64,000 nt of DNA from Castor canadensis (GCF_047511655.1 NC_133393.1:154457779-154521778); one strand, 5' to 3'; positions 13,925 through 25,689 are shown, counted from the first letter of the stretch. Notes: a model not told the origin generated them from the sequence alone. Translations and numbers: made by a program.

Positions 13925-14330
13925 TTTTTTCTTTTTAATCGTGGATGGAGACTGAATCATGTCAAGTGCTTTTTCTGTGTCTATTGAAATGGTTGCATGA
14001 TTTATGTCAGTGTGTGAATTGCACTGGTTGATTTTCAAATTTAAACCAACCTTGAATTTCTGTGATCAGTTCCATTGGTCATGATACATTATCCTTTTTA
14101 TATATTGCTGGATTTGATTTGATAATGTTACATTACAGATTTTTGTGTAATTTTTTTGCCTATTTATGAGTGATACTGCAGTGCAATTTCCTTTTCTTGT
14201 AGAATCTTTGGTTGGTTTAGGTTAAGAAAGTAATTAATGCTAATCCTATAAAATGAATTTAGAAGTACTTCCTCCTGTATTTTCTGAAAGCTTGTGTAAA
14301 ACCAGTGTTATTTTTTTCCTTAAATGTTTG
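13925..14330 (-). mobile_element. L1 ORF2 fragment, antisense
   Basis: The text from about 13975 (a TATTGAAATGGTTGCATGAT-type stretch) is the reverse complement of L1 ORF2 reverse-transcriptase sequence. It lies close behind the sense L1 but in the opposite direction, so it is either a separate insertion or an inverted end. Confidence 0.6.
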
Positions 14331-14734
14331 ACATAATTCACTTATTAATCTTTGAATCTTCCTCTTACCCTCAGCCCCCCTCCCAGTGCAGTGTCATTGT
14401 GACATGACTGAGTTTGTGCTTCTGGACCTAGCATCGCAAATTTGAATGGCTCCCAGGCTGTGCCAGTAACACAAGTAGCTGAAACAACTGAGTCTAACAA
14501 TAGGGGATGATGGGGTCTGTGGCTAGAGAGCAGAGCATTCAAATTCAAACTTTTACAGTGACCTGTGGACCCTACCTGCATCCCTTTGGTGTGCAGCCCC
14601 TAGGAACATGCTGATTCCATGTTTGGTTAAGATAAGGAAAGACCATAGAAGGTGCCTTATAAACCCAGAGCCCTCCAGACTCAACCCACTGGATCTGCTC
14701 TTAGTTCCCCGCTTTTCATTTGTCATGGCATATG

Positions 14735-14940
14735 GCTGTAGTGCCTGGTGTACAGCTTCGTGGTACACGCCTGTAGTCCCAACTCTTGAGAGGCTGAGAT
14801 AATAGGATTACCTGAGCCACAAGCTTAAGATCAGTCTGGTCAGCATGATGAAACCTTGTCGCAAAAATAAATAAAATAAAAATTGCCAGTTATCTCAGTG
14901 GTGCAGCACTTGCCTAGCACATACAAGACCCCCCTCAAAA
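14735..14940 (+). mobile_element. Dimeric B1-ID SINE, older copy
   Basis: GTGGTACACGCCTGTAGTCC, GATGAAACCTTGTCGC and an A-rich linker precede GTTATCTCAGTGGTGCAGCA and CTTGCCTAGCAC. The 3' end is decayed. Confidence 0.65.
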
Positions 14941-14944
14941 TCAC

Positions 14945-15235
14945 CAATTTTTGAGGTCTAGATATCACCTGTGATGTGTGTTGAAGTCTGATTGTGCATA
15001 CAGACCACCAGCGCTTCCTAACCTCCAGTGGCCTTTGCCCACACCACAGCCCATTAGTACCCTAAACCCCACCCTCGGGGAAGCAGATTTGAGACTTGTC
15101 CTCCTGTGTCCATTCGTGGTCATCGCTGAATAAATTCGCTCGCTTTTGTAAAACTCATTGTTTCAGTGATTGACATACTGTGGGGAGGGCAAAATGGGCC
15201 TGACTGGTAACGAAGCTTCCCAGTTTTAGTATATG
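14945..15235 (+). mobile_element. LTR-like fragment with polyadenylation motif
   Basis: GACTTGTCCTCCTGTGTCC, GAATAAATTCGCTCGCTTTT, TTGTTTCAGTGATTGACATA and GTGGGGAGGGCAAAATGGGC have the U3-R-U5 pattern of an endogenous retrovirus LTR end. No internal retroviral coding sequence is visible next to it. Confidence 0.4.
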
Positions 15236-16742
15236 TGACGCTCTTTGTTGCTCCTCTCTCACTGATTCACCCTCCTTCTGTCTCCCACTTCTATCTCACT
15301 CCCACAGCTTTGGGTTGCATGCTTCCAATGAGGCACTAGTATGTTTGCAAAAGGGTAGAGGCAGTTGTGGCACCATGCAGTCACTGCAGAGGAAAGTGGC
15401 AGGTACTTGCTCAAAGGTACAGTAGGTGGGAAATGACCAGTGTCACTGCTTCTGCTGCTAAGGCCCAAGGGGAACTCTGTGTGCAGCTCTTAGGATTTAG
15501 GCAACATTTCCCGGCTAGCAAATCAGAAGTGAGCATGGGTTGGATTTTCTCCCTTTGGGTTGCTTTAATGCCTTCACTCATCCCCCTGGTGTGTGGGGCA
15601 CAGATTCATTGAGAAGGCCACGAAGACAAAAATAAAGCATTGTAGACAGTTGGGCCACTCTCCTTCCTTAACCTCTGCGCCTCACTCATGCACAGGTCTA
15701 TCTGCTAACCTTGTCACAGGTCTGTCCTGGGTTGGACCATGTGCTGGGTTCTGATGGATGAACCAGACAAGGCCCAGTCCTGGAAGACTCATGCCCTGCC
15801 GACATAATGACCAGAAATCATAGGAAAAAGAAATGATGAAATGGTCTCACTTTGTTTCCAAGGGCAAGGAAATCTTCCCATTCAGAATGAAAAGGCAAAG
15901 GCTTGACCCTGGAAGTGGACAACTCCCGGGACAGAGCCTTTACACCAGGCTCAAGCTCATGGCTGTTTACCAAAAACATGACAAATGAGTCCTAGCTTTG
16001 CAGTCTGCACGAGGTTCTGCAACTGGCCTTGAAGCACAGAGGGACAGGGCAGCAAAGCTGTCATTGCAAGTCTTGGTGGTGACTTCAGTGTTTAAAAAGA
16101 ATTATTTCTGGATGAGTTCTGAAGTATCATGGATTCTGTGTAACTATAGGCCGATTCTGAGTTGCTTCTCTAAAGGACCTTGTGTCTATGGTCTGTTTCA
16201 TTTCCCATTAAGCTTTGAAAGTATATCTTGAATTTTCTGTAGCATTAGAATGCAGTCATAAGCCTCAGAATCGTGAACAGATGGTCTCTTTCCAGAATCC
16301 AAGCATGGGGAGAAGTTTTATTAAAGTGGTTTTCGTGTGCAGAGAGCAATTAGGCACGAACAAAGCCTACCATAAAAAAGTGTGCGTGTTCTCTGGGGAA
16401 CGTCCTGGTTTTGATTTTGATTGAAGGTCCAGCCTTGGCTGCACGATGACTGTCTTTAATATATATTCTGTGCTCTTTTGTCTCTTTTTTTTCACTTTCA
16501 GTTTGGGCTTGCTTTCTGTTTGTTTGGCCTGAATCCCTTTGTGAGTCAAACTTGCCAAATATTAAACCTGGAAAACTGGCATTTGAGATTAGGCATAAGA
16601 TAATGAGAAGATGCACTTGCACATTTTCTCTCACATTTGGGGTAGCTTCGATCCAGTGTTCTTCTGTGCCAGTAATGAGCATATGCTGAGAGGCAGTGCA
16701 GGTTTTGCAAGTGCTCGGGACTCGTGCTTCTCAACCTAATTC
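15236..16742. other. Intergenic, nothing recognised
   Basis: No repeat family or gene is identified between the LTR-like fragment and the GGAA microsatellite. Confidence 0.5.
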
Positions 16743-16927
16743 CATTAGAGAGAGGGAAGGAAGGAAAGAAGGAAGGAAGAAGGGAGGGAAGGAAGGAAGG
16801 AAGGAAGAAGGAAGGAAGAAGGGAGGGAAGGAAGGAAGGAAGGAAGAAGGAAGGAAGGAAGGAAGGAAGGAAGGAAGGAAGGAAGGAAGGAAGGAAGGAA
16901 GGAAGGAAGGAAGGAAGGAAGGAAGGA
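16743..16927 (+). repeat. (GGAA)n / (AAGG)n microsatellite
   Basis: About 185 bp of almost pure GGAA tetranucleotides with a few AAGAAGGGAGGG interruptions. The interruption GAAGGGAGGG occurs at 16779 and 16818, so the left half shows a 39-bp higher-order repeat. The right half is uninterrupted for about 70 bp. Open frames through it are artefacts of the repeat. Confidence 0.97.
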
Positions 16928-17380
16928 TTAGAGAATGTTGGCTCCAGAGCAAATTCTCCCACAGTTAACCGTCAAATGTTTCTCTAGTCTTCCCTCCCTA
17001 AGGGCAGCCTGGGCTCACTCGTTCCTTAATTTCAGTCCCTAGATCACTGCCCAGCACGTGAGGTGCTTAATAACTGCTAAGTGCATTATTTGAATGCTTC
17101 ATCCTTAAGAGGTGCGTTAAGGGACAGGTCCCAGAGGTAAGATCCACATTTCAGGACAAAGGGTCTGTTCTGTGTTTCATTTTCAAAACTCTGAGCCCAG
17201 GCATTGCCTTGAAATCCAAGAAGCTGCTTGGCCTGGAGGGAGACACTTTTGACACTGAGTTCCTGGGTTGGGCCTGTCTCCACCCCAGAACAGGGGGGCC
17301 ACATCACAATGGGGTGAGGACTATGCTTGAAGGTTGGTGCAGAAAGGACCTGCAGAGGGCTTCTCTCTGGAACATCCTTC
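16928..17380. other. Intergenic, nothing recognised
   Basis: Plain sequence between the microsatellite and an L2-like piece. Confidence 0.5.
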
Positions 17381-17610
17381 TCTCTTCCCAGGTAATTCTC
17401 ACCTGGTCTTCAGAGCTCCAGTCAGACATGCCCTCTCTGGGAAGGCTACCCTGACCCCCAGTTGGGTTACCTGTCTCCTTTCCTCTGGATTTCCTTGTCC
17501 CCCTGTGTGTCTGCCTGTCATAAACTAATCACATGATACTCAATCCTGTCTCCTTCCCAGCTTGTGAGCTCCTGGTGCATCTCTGTTTGTCTGTGATCAG
17601 CAAACGATGC
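17380..17610 (+). mobile_element. L2-type LINE fragment
   Basis: CAGACATGCCCTCTCTGGGA, then AGGCTACCCTGACCCCCAG, CTGTCTCC and TTGTGAGCTCCTGGTGCATC, follow L2 3' text in order. Confidence 0.5.
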
Positions 17611-17689
17611 TCTGTGTCCCCCACCCCCACCACTCCTCCTCAGTTTTTCAATGTTCTTCCATATGTCCTTCCTACTGTAGCACAGCTGC

Positions 17690-18650
17690 TTTTAAATTTT
17701 TCCTTCTGCGTGTTTTTAGTGTTTTGACGATGCTATGCCTAGAATGTGGTTTTTCTTTACATTTTTCCCATTTGGGGTAAGTTGAGTCTCTTGAATCTGG
17801 GGGTTGGCATCTCTTACTGTTTTGGGGGAAACTCTTGGCCATAACCTGAGTATTGCTACTTTCCCTCTCTCTCCTCTTTTTTCTGAGGCTTCAATCATGC
17901 ATGTGTTAGACCTTTCAACAATGCCCCAAATGTCTTTTCATCCTCTGTTTTGTTTTATCCATTCTTCTCTCTATCCTTCAATTTAAGTGTTTGGTTTGTT
18001 TTTGGCGGTATGGGATTTGAACTCAGGGCTTTGTGTTTACTAGGCAGGTGCCTTAACACTTAAGCCATGTCCCAGCCCTGTTTTGCTTGTTAGTTAATTT
18101 TCAAATAGGAATCTAACACTTTTTGCCCAGAGTAGCCTCAGACTGCAATTCTCCTACCTGTGCCTCTTTGGTAGTTTGGATTGTAGACATGCAACACCAT
18201 AACCAGCTTATTCATTGAGATGGGAGTCTCACTAACTTTTTGCCCAGGCTGACCCTTGAACTGCAGTTCTCCAGATCTTGGCCTCCCAAGTAATTGGGAT
18301 TACAGGCATGAGCTACTGTGACAACCAGTTTAAGTGCTTGATGTTAGCTTCCTTTGAGTTCACTTTTCTTGTGTTTAGCTATGTCTATCCTGTTGTTAAA
18401 TCCTTCCATTAAGTTATAAAGTCTTGAGTTCTAGAATGTGAATTTGGTCCTTTCTCTTCAAATATTCCAAATTCCTATTTTTGAAGATCTCTGTTCTATT
18501 ATTTTGTATATATTTTCTGGACATGTTAGTCACTAAAAATCCTATCCACTGATTTCAATGTCTGTATCAATTCTGGTTCTGCCTCTTTTGCCTATCCTTT
18601 CACTGTTTGCCCTATCTTCTTAGCTCTTTTCATGTCGAGTAATTTTAATT
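17690..18650 (-). mobile_element. Old L1M-type fragment, antisense, split by a SINE
   Basis: T-rich sequence on both sides of the SINE at 17994-18328 resembles L1M ORF2/3' end in reverse. The match is loose and the ends are uncertain. Confidence 0.4.
17994..18328 (-). mobile_element. Trimeric B1-B1-ID SINE, antisense, with target-site duplication
   Basis: The ID unit in reverse (GGGATTTGAACTCAGGGCTT) is followed by two B1-like units ending TTACAGGCATGAGC. Flanking TTTAAGTGTTTG (17982-17993) and TTTAAGTGCTTG (18329-18340) form a 12-bp duplication with one mismatch, marking a true retroposition event. Confidence 0.85.
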
Positions 18651-19271
18651 TTGCATCAAAGTAAGGAGATTCTAGGTGATGTCACTCTCTTCAGGGATGA
18701 CTCCTCCTCACCTCTTAAAATACTCATACTTAGTGAAAAAAACTAAATACAAAACTATCCCTACTGGATAAGTAGTATCATTGCCAAGGAAAGGCCTCAT
18801 CCCATGAGATGCCTTCGGAACCCCCAGCACCACTCAGATGTCAGATAGCCGACGCTGCAGAAGCACAGTCACTGCACAATGAACCTCAGTCCCCTGTTGT
18901 TACCAAGGAAAGCTAAGTAAGCCCTCCAGCTTCCCCAGCTCTTGCTTGACTTAGAAATCACTAACTCTGGAGGTCACGCAGCTGGGTGATACATCACGAG
19001 TCCCCTCTAGCTTTGCTGCAGACAACACCTCTGCTGGGTGGGTTTGATAACAGTTGCCTGGGGTACGTTTCAGGGACCTGAAGTCCGCTTTTGCTGAGAA
19101 CACTGACTTCCATGTGGGCCTGCAGATGTCCCCCAGGTCACTGGAATGGAATGAAAACACTCAGCATCTGTCTTCATATTGTGTCTGTCTCTTTGCTGCC
19201 TTAACCTTTGGGTCAGATTCTACTCAGCTTGGCATGTAGACGTGTGGATCACTTGAGAACTGGATTTTTTT
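18651..19271. other. Intergenic, nothing recognised
   Basis: No feature is supported; short open frames only. Confidence 0.5.
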
Positions 19272-19440
19272 TGAGTGGGTAGTACTGGGGTTTGAGCTCA
19301 GGGCTTCATGCTTGCTAAGTAGGTGCTCTACCACGTGAACCACACTACCAGCCGTGTTTGTTGAGAAATGTTTTGTCCAGAGCTATGATACAGGGCTCAC
19401 TTGACCTACATTTGCCTACTTTCTTTCCTCCCCCTTCAAG
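19272..19440 (-). mobile_element. ID-containing SINE fragment, antisense
   Basis: TAGTACTGGGGTTTGAGCTC, then CTTGCTAAGTAGGTGCTCTA and CCACTACCAG-like text, form the reversed ID unit. A degraded B1 part follows. Confidence 0.7.
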
Positions 19441-20839
19441 AATAAAGCCACCTACCAGCCGCCATAACCAGAAATACCAGACCATGAAAGGAGTGAACAG
19501 AAGTGGCACCTGAGTTCCCAGAAAAGACATGAGCACCCTCCCCTGTCTTCACCTGTGTCCCCCATTATCCCTGTAACTGTAACCCCACCACCCCCTGGAG
19601 TGGAGTAGCTGATTTGTGAGCACAGCTCCCATTTCTCCATTCCTTGGTCACTGAATGATGCCTTTCTTTCTCTCTTAACTCGTCTCTTGGACATTGGTTT
19701 TTCTGTGGGTTGAGCTTCTGGACCTGGGTTTGGTAATAGTGTGAGGGTCTGTACATCTCATTCTAGTCAGAATTGAACAGGAAAAGGACTGGGTTTCAAC
19801 TTTAGTCACACTCAACCTATTTCTGAGGTGTCCCTGTTTCCAGATAGTGCCCCTGAAGGCTTTTTATTGAGAACTTGGGGCTTTGTCTCCTCAGCCATAC
19901 AAGACAGCCAGCTGTGCTCTGCAGCTCTGTCCTTCCAGTTCAGCTCTCCCCTCTCTGCCCAGCTAGAATGCCACAAAGGTACCACCAGGAAAACAGGCTG
20001 TGTATCTGAATCTCACACGTCTCCTTAGCACACTCTCCCCTGATACCACTCAAGCATTTGCTGGTTTCTCTTTCTCCTGCAAGAGGCTCTCTGAGGAAAA
20101 GCCCAGTCCTCAGCCATTAGAAAAAGTAATGGCTGGAGGTTGTCAGCTTATGCTCAGGTCTCCTGGTGCTAGATGTTAAGCCCCCCGGCTTTCATGGCTC
20201 TTCTGTGTACTTCAAAGTCTAATTTTTGTAACTTATCCAGCCTTTTCTAATTGTTGCAGTGGAAACATTGGCCTGGGGCAAACTACTACTTACTCCATTT
20301 TTTAAAATAGGAAAAAAAAAAAGTCTCCTACGTAGCTTATCCACACATTTGCTGTTAAACTATAACTGTGCTTAAGTGAAAACTCCACACCCACAATTGC
20401 ATCCACACCACATCGCCCACTGGGGAATTCTTGATGCAAGCAACCAAGAACTAGAGAGGAGCACGGGAAATTTAGCCTGGTGGGTTGGGGTGGTGGGTTT
20501 GCAGGTCAGTTTTGCTCTGTGCTTTTAATTTCCTTTAATAGGATTTACAGACTTTTCCAAAATATTTTAGAAAGCCAGGTTTGGTTCTTGTAACTCCACT
20601 TGAGATCTGCTTACAAGATCATGTCCCAGGTTCCTGTCCAGGGCCACTGCCTTGTCCTTCCACCTACTTGGAGGCATGCCAAGTGAGTCCTTGCTCTTTC
20701 AAAGAACCCCCCCACACACACACACCTCACCTGGCCCGTCTTGCTACTCATCAGGACTGAACGAGGCGAAGGTGAAGAGGATGGAACATGTTGATTGCTC
20801 AAGAGTCCTGCCCACTCTCTGTGCTTTAATGTCTTGAGC
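19441..20839. other. Intergenic, nothing recognised
   Basis: No feature is supported. A short CACACACAC run occurs at about 20712. Confidence 0.5.
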
Positions 20840-20975
20840 TCTGGACTGGAGCCAGCGCCTAGGAGAGGAGAGTGTGACTCTCAGCCTCTCTGGCTGTGTG
20901 GCAACTGGGAACCCCTGGCCTTGCTAAGTTCTGGGTTCTCCATCCGTAAAGTGGACAAGATATGCCACCTCTAGA
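20840..20975 (+). mobile_element. MIR SINE fragment
   Basis: TGGCTGTGTGGCAACTGGGA and TTCTCCATCCGTAAAGTGGA follow the MIR core in sense direction. Confidence 0.5.
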
Positions 20976-21814
20976 ACTAGGCCCATGTTGAGTGTGGCTT
21001 GCCAGATTTTGGAGGAGTCTACATTTGAATTTGGAGTCCAGCTGAGTGGCAGCCTTCTGTTATCACAGCAGCTGCACAGGCCCAGAGCCACCAGTGGAAG
21101 GGGACCCTGGGCTGATCTGATTAGGCAAATTCACAAGTTAGATCCTCCCACACTTACACAAAACACTAAATGTGGGTGAATGCAGGACAGAACCAAGGGC
21201 AGCCCTACCCTGTGGGGGAAAGATGGTATGGTGTGTGTGTAGGGGGAAGGACCCAGGGAATCCAGAGAGGGCCGAGAAAAGAGGGAGCAGGCACCCCCCT
21301 TTTCCCCCACAGACCACCCACATCTGCAGACTGGTGCTCATCACAACACCAAACCCGAACTCCCCAAGGGCTCTGAAAAGCATGTGGAGGTCTGAAACAT
21401 GAGAACGTGTACAATGTGGCCGTGAATGAAGTCAGCCCTGTAAATTGTGAAATCCAAGGAATGGTTGACTTGTTCCTGTTTTGAAGTAAACACTGCACAT
21501 TGTACATCAAGAAGAAAACCAAAACCAGAAGTAAGGTGGGAGTCCCATTTGGGGTGAGATCCACCCCCCTGTAACTGGGGGTGCTCCTCAGGGCTCCAAG
21601 CTTGTTTGTGCTCAGGAGAGAGAGGTGGGGGTGTGCCACTGTGCTTTCCCACCCCGACACTGCCCCACCCTTGTGGGAGTCACAACAATTTTGAAGGTGA
21701 GCATGGATGTACTAGGAGGCAGGCAGGGCCTGCCAGGTGAAGGAATGGCAGCCAGAGGCAAGGAGGGGTGCTGAGAAAGGATATTTCATGTCTCGAATGG
21801 AAATTCTATCCTCA

Positions 21815-21915
21815 TAGTGTCAGCTCTACAGAGGCAGGAGTTTAGTCTGGTTCATTTCTGTCCCTAGAAGAGCACCTGGCACATAGGAAGTACTCAATAA
21901 AACACTTAGTGAGTG
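21815..21915 (+). mobile_element. L2 3' end fragment
   Basis: CTACAGAGGCAGGAGTTTAG, then GTTCATTTCTGTCCCTAGAA, GCACCTGGCACATAGGAAGT and ACTCAATAAA, with a TGAG repeat tail, is the standard L2 3' end. Confidence 0.65.
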
Positions 21916-22672
21916 AGTGACCGAGACACTATGGGTGTGCATAGAGAAGAGTCTGAAGATGAAAGTGAAGGGGATGACAAGGGCAGAGGGACCCAAGGTC
22001 TGGATGTGGCAGTCCAAGATCCTGGATCTGGTCCTGCAGACATTGGGGAGCCAGAAACAATGCAGCAAGATCCCTTGGCACCATGACAGGGAGGATGGAT
22101 GTGCGGTTGGCTGGACCTTAGGCAGCACCAAGACCATAGCCAAAACATCACAGCCTCCAGGACAGCCCAGGGGCTTAGTGCAGGGCACTGTTGCAAAGCA
22201 TGGGGGCCCACACCCACCTGCTGAACCAGATGTGTGGGGACAGCCAAAGACAAACAAAGCAAAGCCAAGGGCAGAAGAAGGCAAACAGCAAGCCCCAGCA
22301 GAAGCAGCCAAGCCCAGCAGACAAGGGTTATGACATCAAGGGGGCCACCATAGCCCCCTAGGCAGAGAGTGGAGGTGGGGGTCGAGGGACGTCACTGTGT
22401 GATGCTGAGGAGATGAAGAGCTCCTGCGGCCTTCCTTTCCAGAAAGGCATGGGGGTTTATGAGAATAAGTGAGCTGATGGTAGCACACAATGAGGGGTTA
22501 GCTCCCTGATCGGGGCTCCAGGGAGTCTTATTGTATACAGCTAAAGCTTATGGTGGCAATGCCAAGGCTCCTCTCCAAGCCTTTGATGTTCATTCTGCCT
22601 TGGGTGCATCTCCTCATCCACCTCTACCCACTGAACTCGTCATACCTTCCCAGCCCAAGGTTCAGAATCTCT

Positions 22673-22760
22673 ACGAAATCCCTCCTCAAACTCTGCTTCC
22701 TTTTCCTCCAACTCCTTCTCTTCCTCCTCCTTCCTCTTACTCTCCTCTTCCTCCATCATA
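22673..22760 (+). repeat. Polypyrimidine tract
   Basis: C/T-only runs such as CTTCCTTTTCCTCC and CTCTTCCTCCTCCTTCCTCT make a strand-asymmetric, low-complexity stretch beside a MIR. Confidence 0.75.
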
Positions 22761-22774
22761 GCTAACTCAGGTTC

Positions 22775-22995
22775 CAAGTGCCCAGCATGGGCTAAAAGCT
22801 TCATGTACATTATTGGATTTTGTTCTCCCAACATCAATATGAAGTTTATGTCATTATCCTTTTTTATGAAGAAGCCATTGCAGCTGAGAGCAGGTATGGC
22901 GGCTCACGAAAAGTCACCCAGCCAGTGGAAGGTAGAGACCACATCCAAGTACAGGCCTGTGAGGGCAAAGCTTGCCTTTAACCACCAGAACACTG
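22775..22995 (-). mobile_element. MIR SINE fragment
   Basis: TTCATGTACATTATTGGATT, CAATATGAAGTTTATGTCAT and AAGTCACCCAGCCAGTGGAA follow MIR in reverse. It adjoins a polypyrimidine tract. Confidence 0.55.
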
Positions 22996-23284
22996 CAGTC
23001 AGGAGATAGTGGACATGGCCTTCAGCACTGTCTCTTGCCACTCTCTCCTTGTCCTGCAGGATCTGTAGGACTTGTTTGTCCCACCAAGAAGGCCAGGAGC
23101 TGAGTTACTTGAGAGCCAGGACCAGGCTCATTTGTCCAAATGCCCCACCTGCTCTCTGCCAGGTTCCCTGGCTGTTCTTCCCTTCTGTTCTCACCCACCT
23201 GGCAAGCGCCTGCAGGGATCTGGGGACCCTCTATTCCCTGCAGGTTCCTCTTCTCAGGGTCCCCACAGTTATCCCTGGCACTGT

Positions 23285-23400
23285 TACCCCTCAGGCAGTG
23301 AGCTCCTGGAGGGGCTGGGCCTGATATCTTCAGTTCTTCAGAGCCCAGCCACAGAACCCAGCACAGGTGAGCGTGCAGTGTTTGCTGAGTGAATGAAGCT
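23285..23400 (+). mobile_element. L2 3' end fragment
   Basis: GAGCTCCTGGAGGGGCTGGG, then CAGAACCCAGCACAGG and GTGTTTGCTGAGTGAATGAA, match the L2 3' end. Confidence 0.55.
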
Positions 23401-23429
23401 GATCCAACCTGGTGGATTCTGAAGTTGAT

Positions 23430-23590
23430 TGGAACTGGAGGTATTGGCCTGAGTAGTGGTGATTTAATAAAACTGTGGTCTCAGACAAGTCCTTCACCCA
23501 TTTGAGCCTCATGTTTCTCACCCATAGAATGGAGACAATTTGAGGCAAAGAGGGATCTAAAAACTTCATAAACTCTGAGATTGATTAGCT
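23430..23590 (+). mobile_element. MIR SINE fragment
   Basis: GACAAGTCCTTCACCCATTT and GTTTCTCACCCATAGAATGG follow the MIR core in sense direction. Confidence 0.5.
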
Positions 23591-23939
23591 ATGAGGTGGG
23601 ATGATGGTGGCTCAAATCCAAGTCCAGGGAAGAAGCACTTTGAGGCTTGCTGCTTGCTTAGACAAAGGGCACTTTTAGAGCCATAACTATTGCAAATGTT
23701 CCTGAAACATGAGTCAATTCAAAAGATTGTTGGGTTCCTTTGGAAAAACTCTAATAGAGACTCCTGGCACTGACAATTTAGCTTAGCAAATTTGCTCTGA
23801 TGTGGGGGCCCCAGGGGTTCCCCCATACCTGCAGCTGGAATCCATGAGGAAACTCTGAGCCTTTAATTGGAACCATTTGTCCTTTCAGTGCACAGCAGGT
23901 GACTGGGCCAACTTAGAAAGAGGTGCTCATTAGAGTAGT

Positions 23940-24380
23940 ATGTGACCTTTGACCCGTTCATCCAACTTCTGGGAATCGGTCCTAAAGAAATAACCCCAGA
24001 TATGGAAAGGCTTATGAAGAAGTAAACGGTCTTTGCAGAATTTCTTACAATAGCAAAGACAGTGAAATCAGCCGAAATATCCCATAGGGAACAAGTTGCT
24101 ATTTCTCCACTTTGGTGGCATTTTATTGCCCCCTGAGAAGGAATGGCCAGGAAACTTTGCAGCAACATGAACGGTGTTTACAATGGAAATCAGGTCACAA
24201 AACTATGTATGCTGAGATGAGCTGTGTGAACTATGCACAGGGACAGGGAAATAAACACACGTATTTCTAGTTGTGTTGTGTCAAGAAGATAGGATTGTGA
24301 GCAATTTTTGCGTCCGTTTTCCCAACTTCCTGCAATGTGGTCATGGTTAAAAGTATGTTAGACATTTAAAAATTAAAACA
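23940..24380 (+). mobile_element. L1M 3' end fragment
   Basis: CCAACTTCTGGGAATCGGTC followed by AAAGAAATAACCCCAGATAT and a later TTACAATAGCAAAGAC closely track the conserved 3' part of old L1 (L1M4/L1ME type). It is heavily mutated. Confidence 0.65.
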
Positions 24381-24499
24381 AAGAAACAATGGCTAGTCTT
24401 CCTAGGGCAGAGATGGAACCTCTGACTTACAAAAAACAAAACAAACAAACAAACAAAAAACCCCAAACTAAAGCCAAAATCAGCAACAACAACAACAAA

Positions 24500-25050
24500 A
24501 AAAACTAAGTTGTGCAGAATCATTCCATGGCCTATTTCAGACTTCTTCTTTAATGGAAAAATAATCCATGCACAGGGCAAAAAACACAGAGTGCAGAAAG
24601 ATATACAAATGCACTCTCCCCTACCGAGGCTGCATTTTCCTTCCAACGTCCTACCCACACGCGCGCACACACACACACACACAATTGTATACATAATCTT
24701 AAATTCAGCTTTCATTTTTATTTTAGTTAAAAAGAACATCTTGGTTGCAACACCTTTCTGTTTACAACTGTGAAACTGTCACATGGTATTACACAGGGGG
24801 ATCCACTGTAACTATTTATGTAACTATTCGTGTAGCTGCTCCTCTTTGTGGGCACATTAGTTGTTATGTTTCTACTTACGACTGTATTACTATTGCAAAT
24901 CTAATGACCATGAAACATGGCTGGACACAATGTGCATAATTAGTATGCAAAATCCTACAACTTTCCTTTCTATTAGCAATAACAAATTTGAAAGCATGAT
25001 AGAAAAAATATTCCACGCAGATTAACAATGAAAATATAAAATACTTAGAA
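24500..25050 (-). mobile_element. L1M 3' UTR fragment, antisense
   Basis: The order of text (ATTCCATGG..., CCTACC, a CA run, ATTTTAGTTAAAAAG, then TTTCTACTTACGACTGTATT and TATTGCAAAT) follows the antisense 3' end of old L1 elements. A (CA)n microsatellite sits inside it. Confidence 0.45.
24657..24684 (+). repeat. (CA)n microsatellite
   Basis: CACACGCGCGCACACACACA continuing as CA repeats. Confidence 0.9.
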
Positions 25051-25061
25051 CTAAGGAAGTA

Positions 25062-25135
25062 AGGCCAGGGCAGTGGTACAGCTCCGTGTAGAGCACGGGT
25101 TTGGTACTCAGCAATAATAAGAACAACATCGTCCC
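25062..25135 (+). mobile_element. ID-like SINE fragment
   Basis: GGCAGTGGTACAGCTCCGTG followed by TAGAGCACGGGTTTGGTACT is a decayed ID element. Confidence 0.45.
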
Positions 25136-25149
25136 CACACGTGCATGAA

Positions 25150-25520
25150 TCTGTCAGGCACAGAAAGAAAAATACCTTTCTTGCGCTTATATGTAGAATC
25201 TTTTCAAAAAAGGTGTTTACCAGGGGCAGGGGAGAAAATGGGGGGAGGGGGACTTAGATCAAAGAACACCAAGTTGCAAATATGTAGGATGAACAGGTCT
25301 AGTGCTGCGTGCACACGATGAGGACGTAGCCAACAGTCTTATTCTGTATTTGGGGGTTTTGCCAGAGAATAGATTTTAGTAACACACAGAGGGGTAACTA
25401 GGTGAGAGGATGGGTCTGTTCGTTTGTTCTACTATAGAAACTATCTCACAGAATACATATACACCAGAACCTCATGCCGAACACCTTAAAATGTACAATG
25501 AAAATAACAAAACCAGTGGA
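25150..25520 (+). mobile_element. L1M 3' UTR fragment
   Basis: GGTGTTTACCAGGGGCAGGG with G-rich text, then GATCAAAGAACACCAAGTT, and an end with ACACCTTAAAATGTACAATG, follow the 3' UTR of old L1 elements in sense direction. Confidence 0.65.
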
Positions 25521-25689
25521 TAAATCAAAAAGAAGGTTAAAAGGCCTATAATTTTAAAAACTGCAAAATTGAAATAAATAGATATAAAAGAGGACTTGAA
25601 TAATGAAAGAGATAATTTTGTCATTGATAAAAAACAATTATGAAAAAAAATACTACTTCAGGAAAGCCTTTCGGTTGCAACGGACCAGA

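Larger units (their letters stand above)
20976..22770. other. Intergenic, mostly unrecognised
   Basis: Apart from the L2 3' end and polypyrimidine tract listed separately, two minus-strand open frames of 151 and 161 codons occur (21205-21660, 21826-22311). Neither shows a family motif, and the second overlaps L2-like sequence. Confidence 0.5.

Noticed and set aside
16546..16987. Serine/leucine/proline-rich and lysine/glycine/arginine-rich open frames
   Set aside because: They are translations of the GGAA microsatellite and carry no gene signal.
21205..22311. Minus-strand open frames of 151 and 161 codons
   Set aside because: No conserved motif, and one overlaps L2-like sequence. No exon-like borders.
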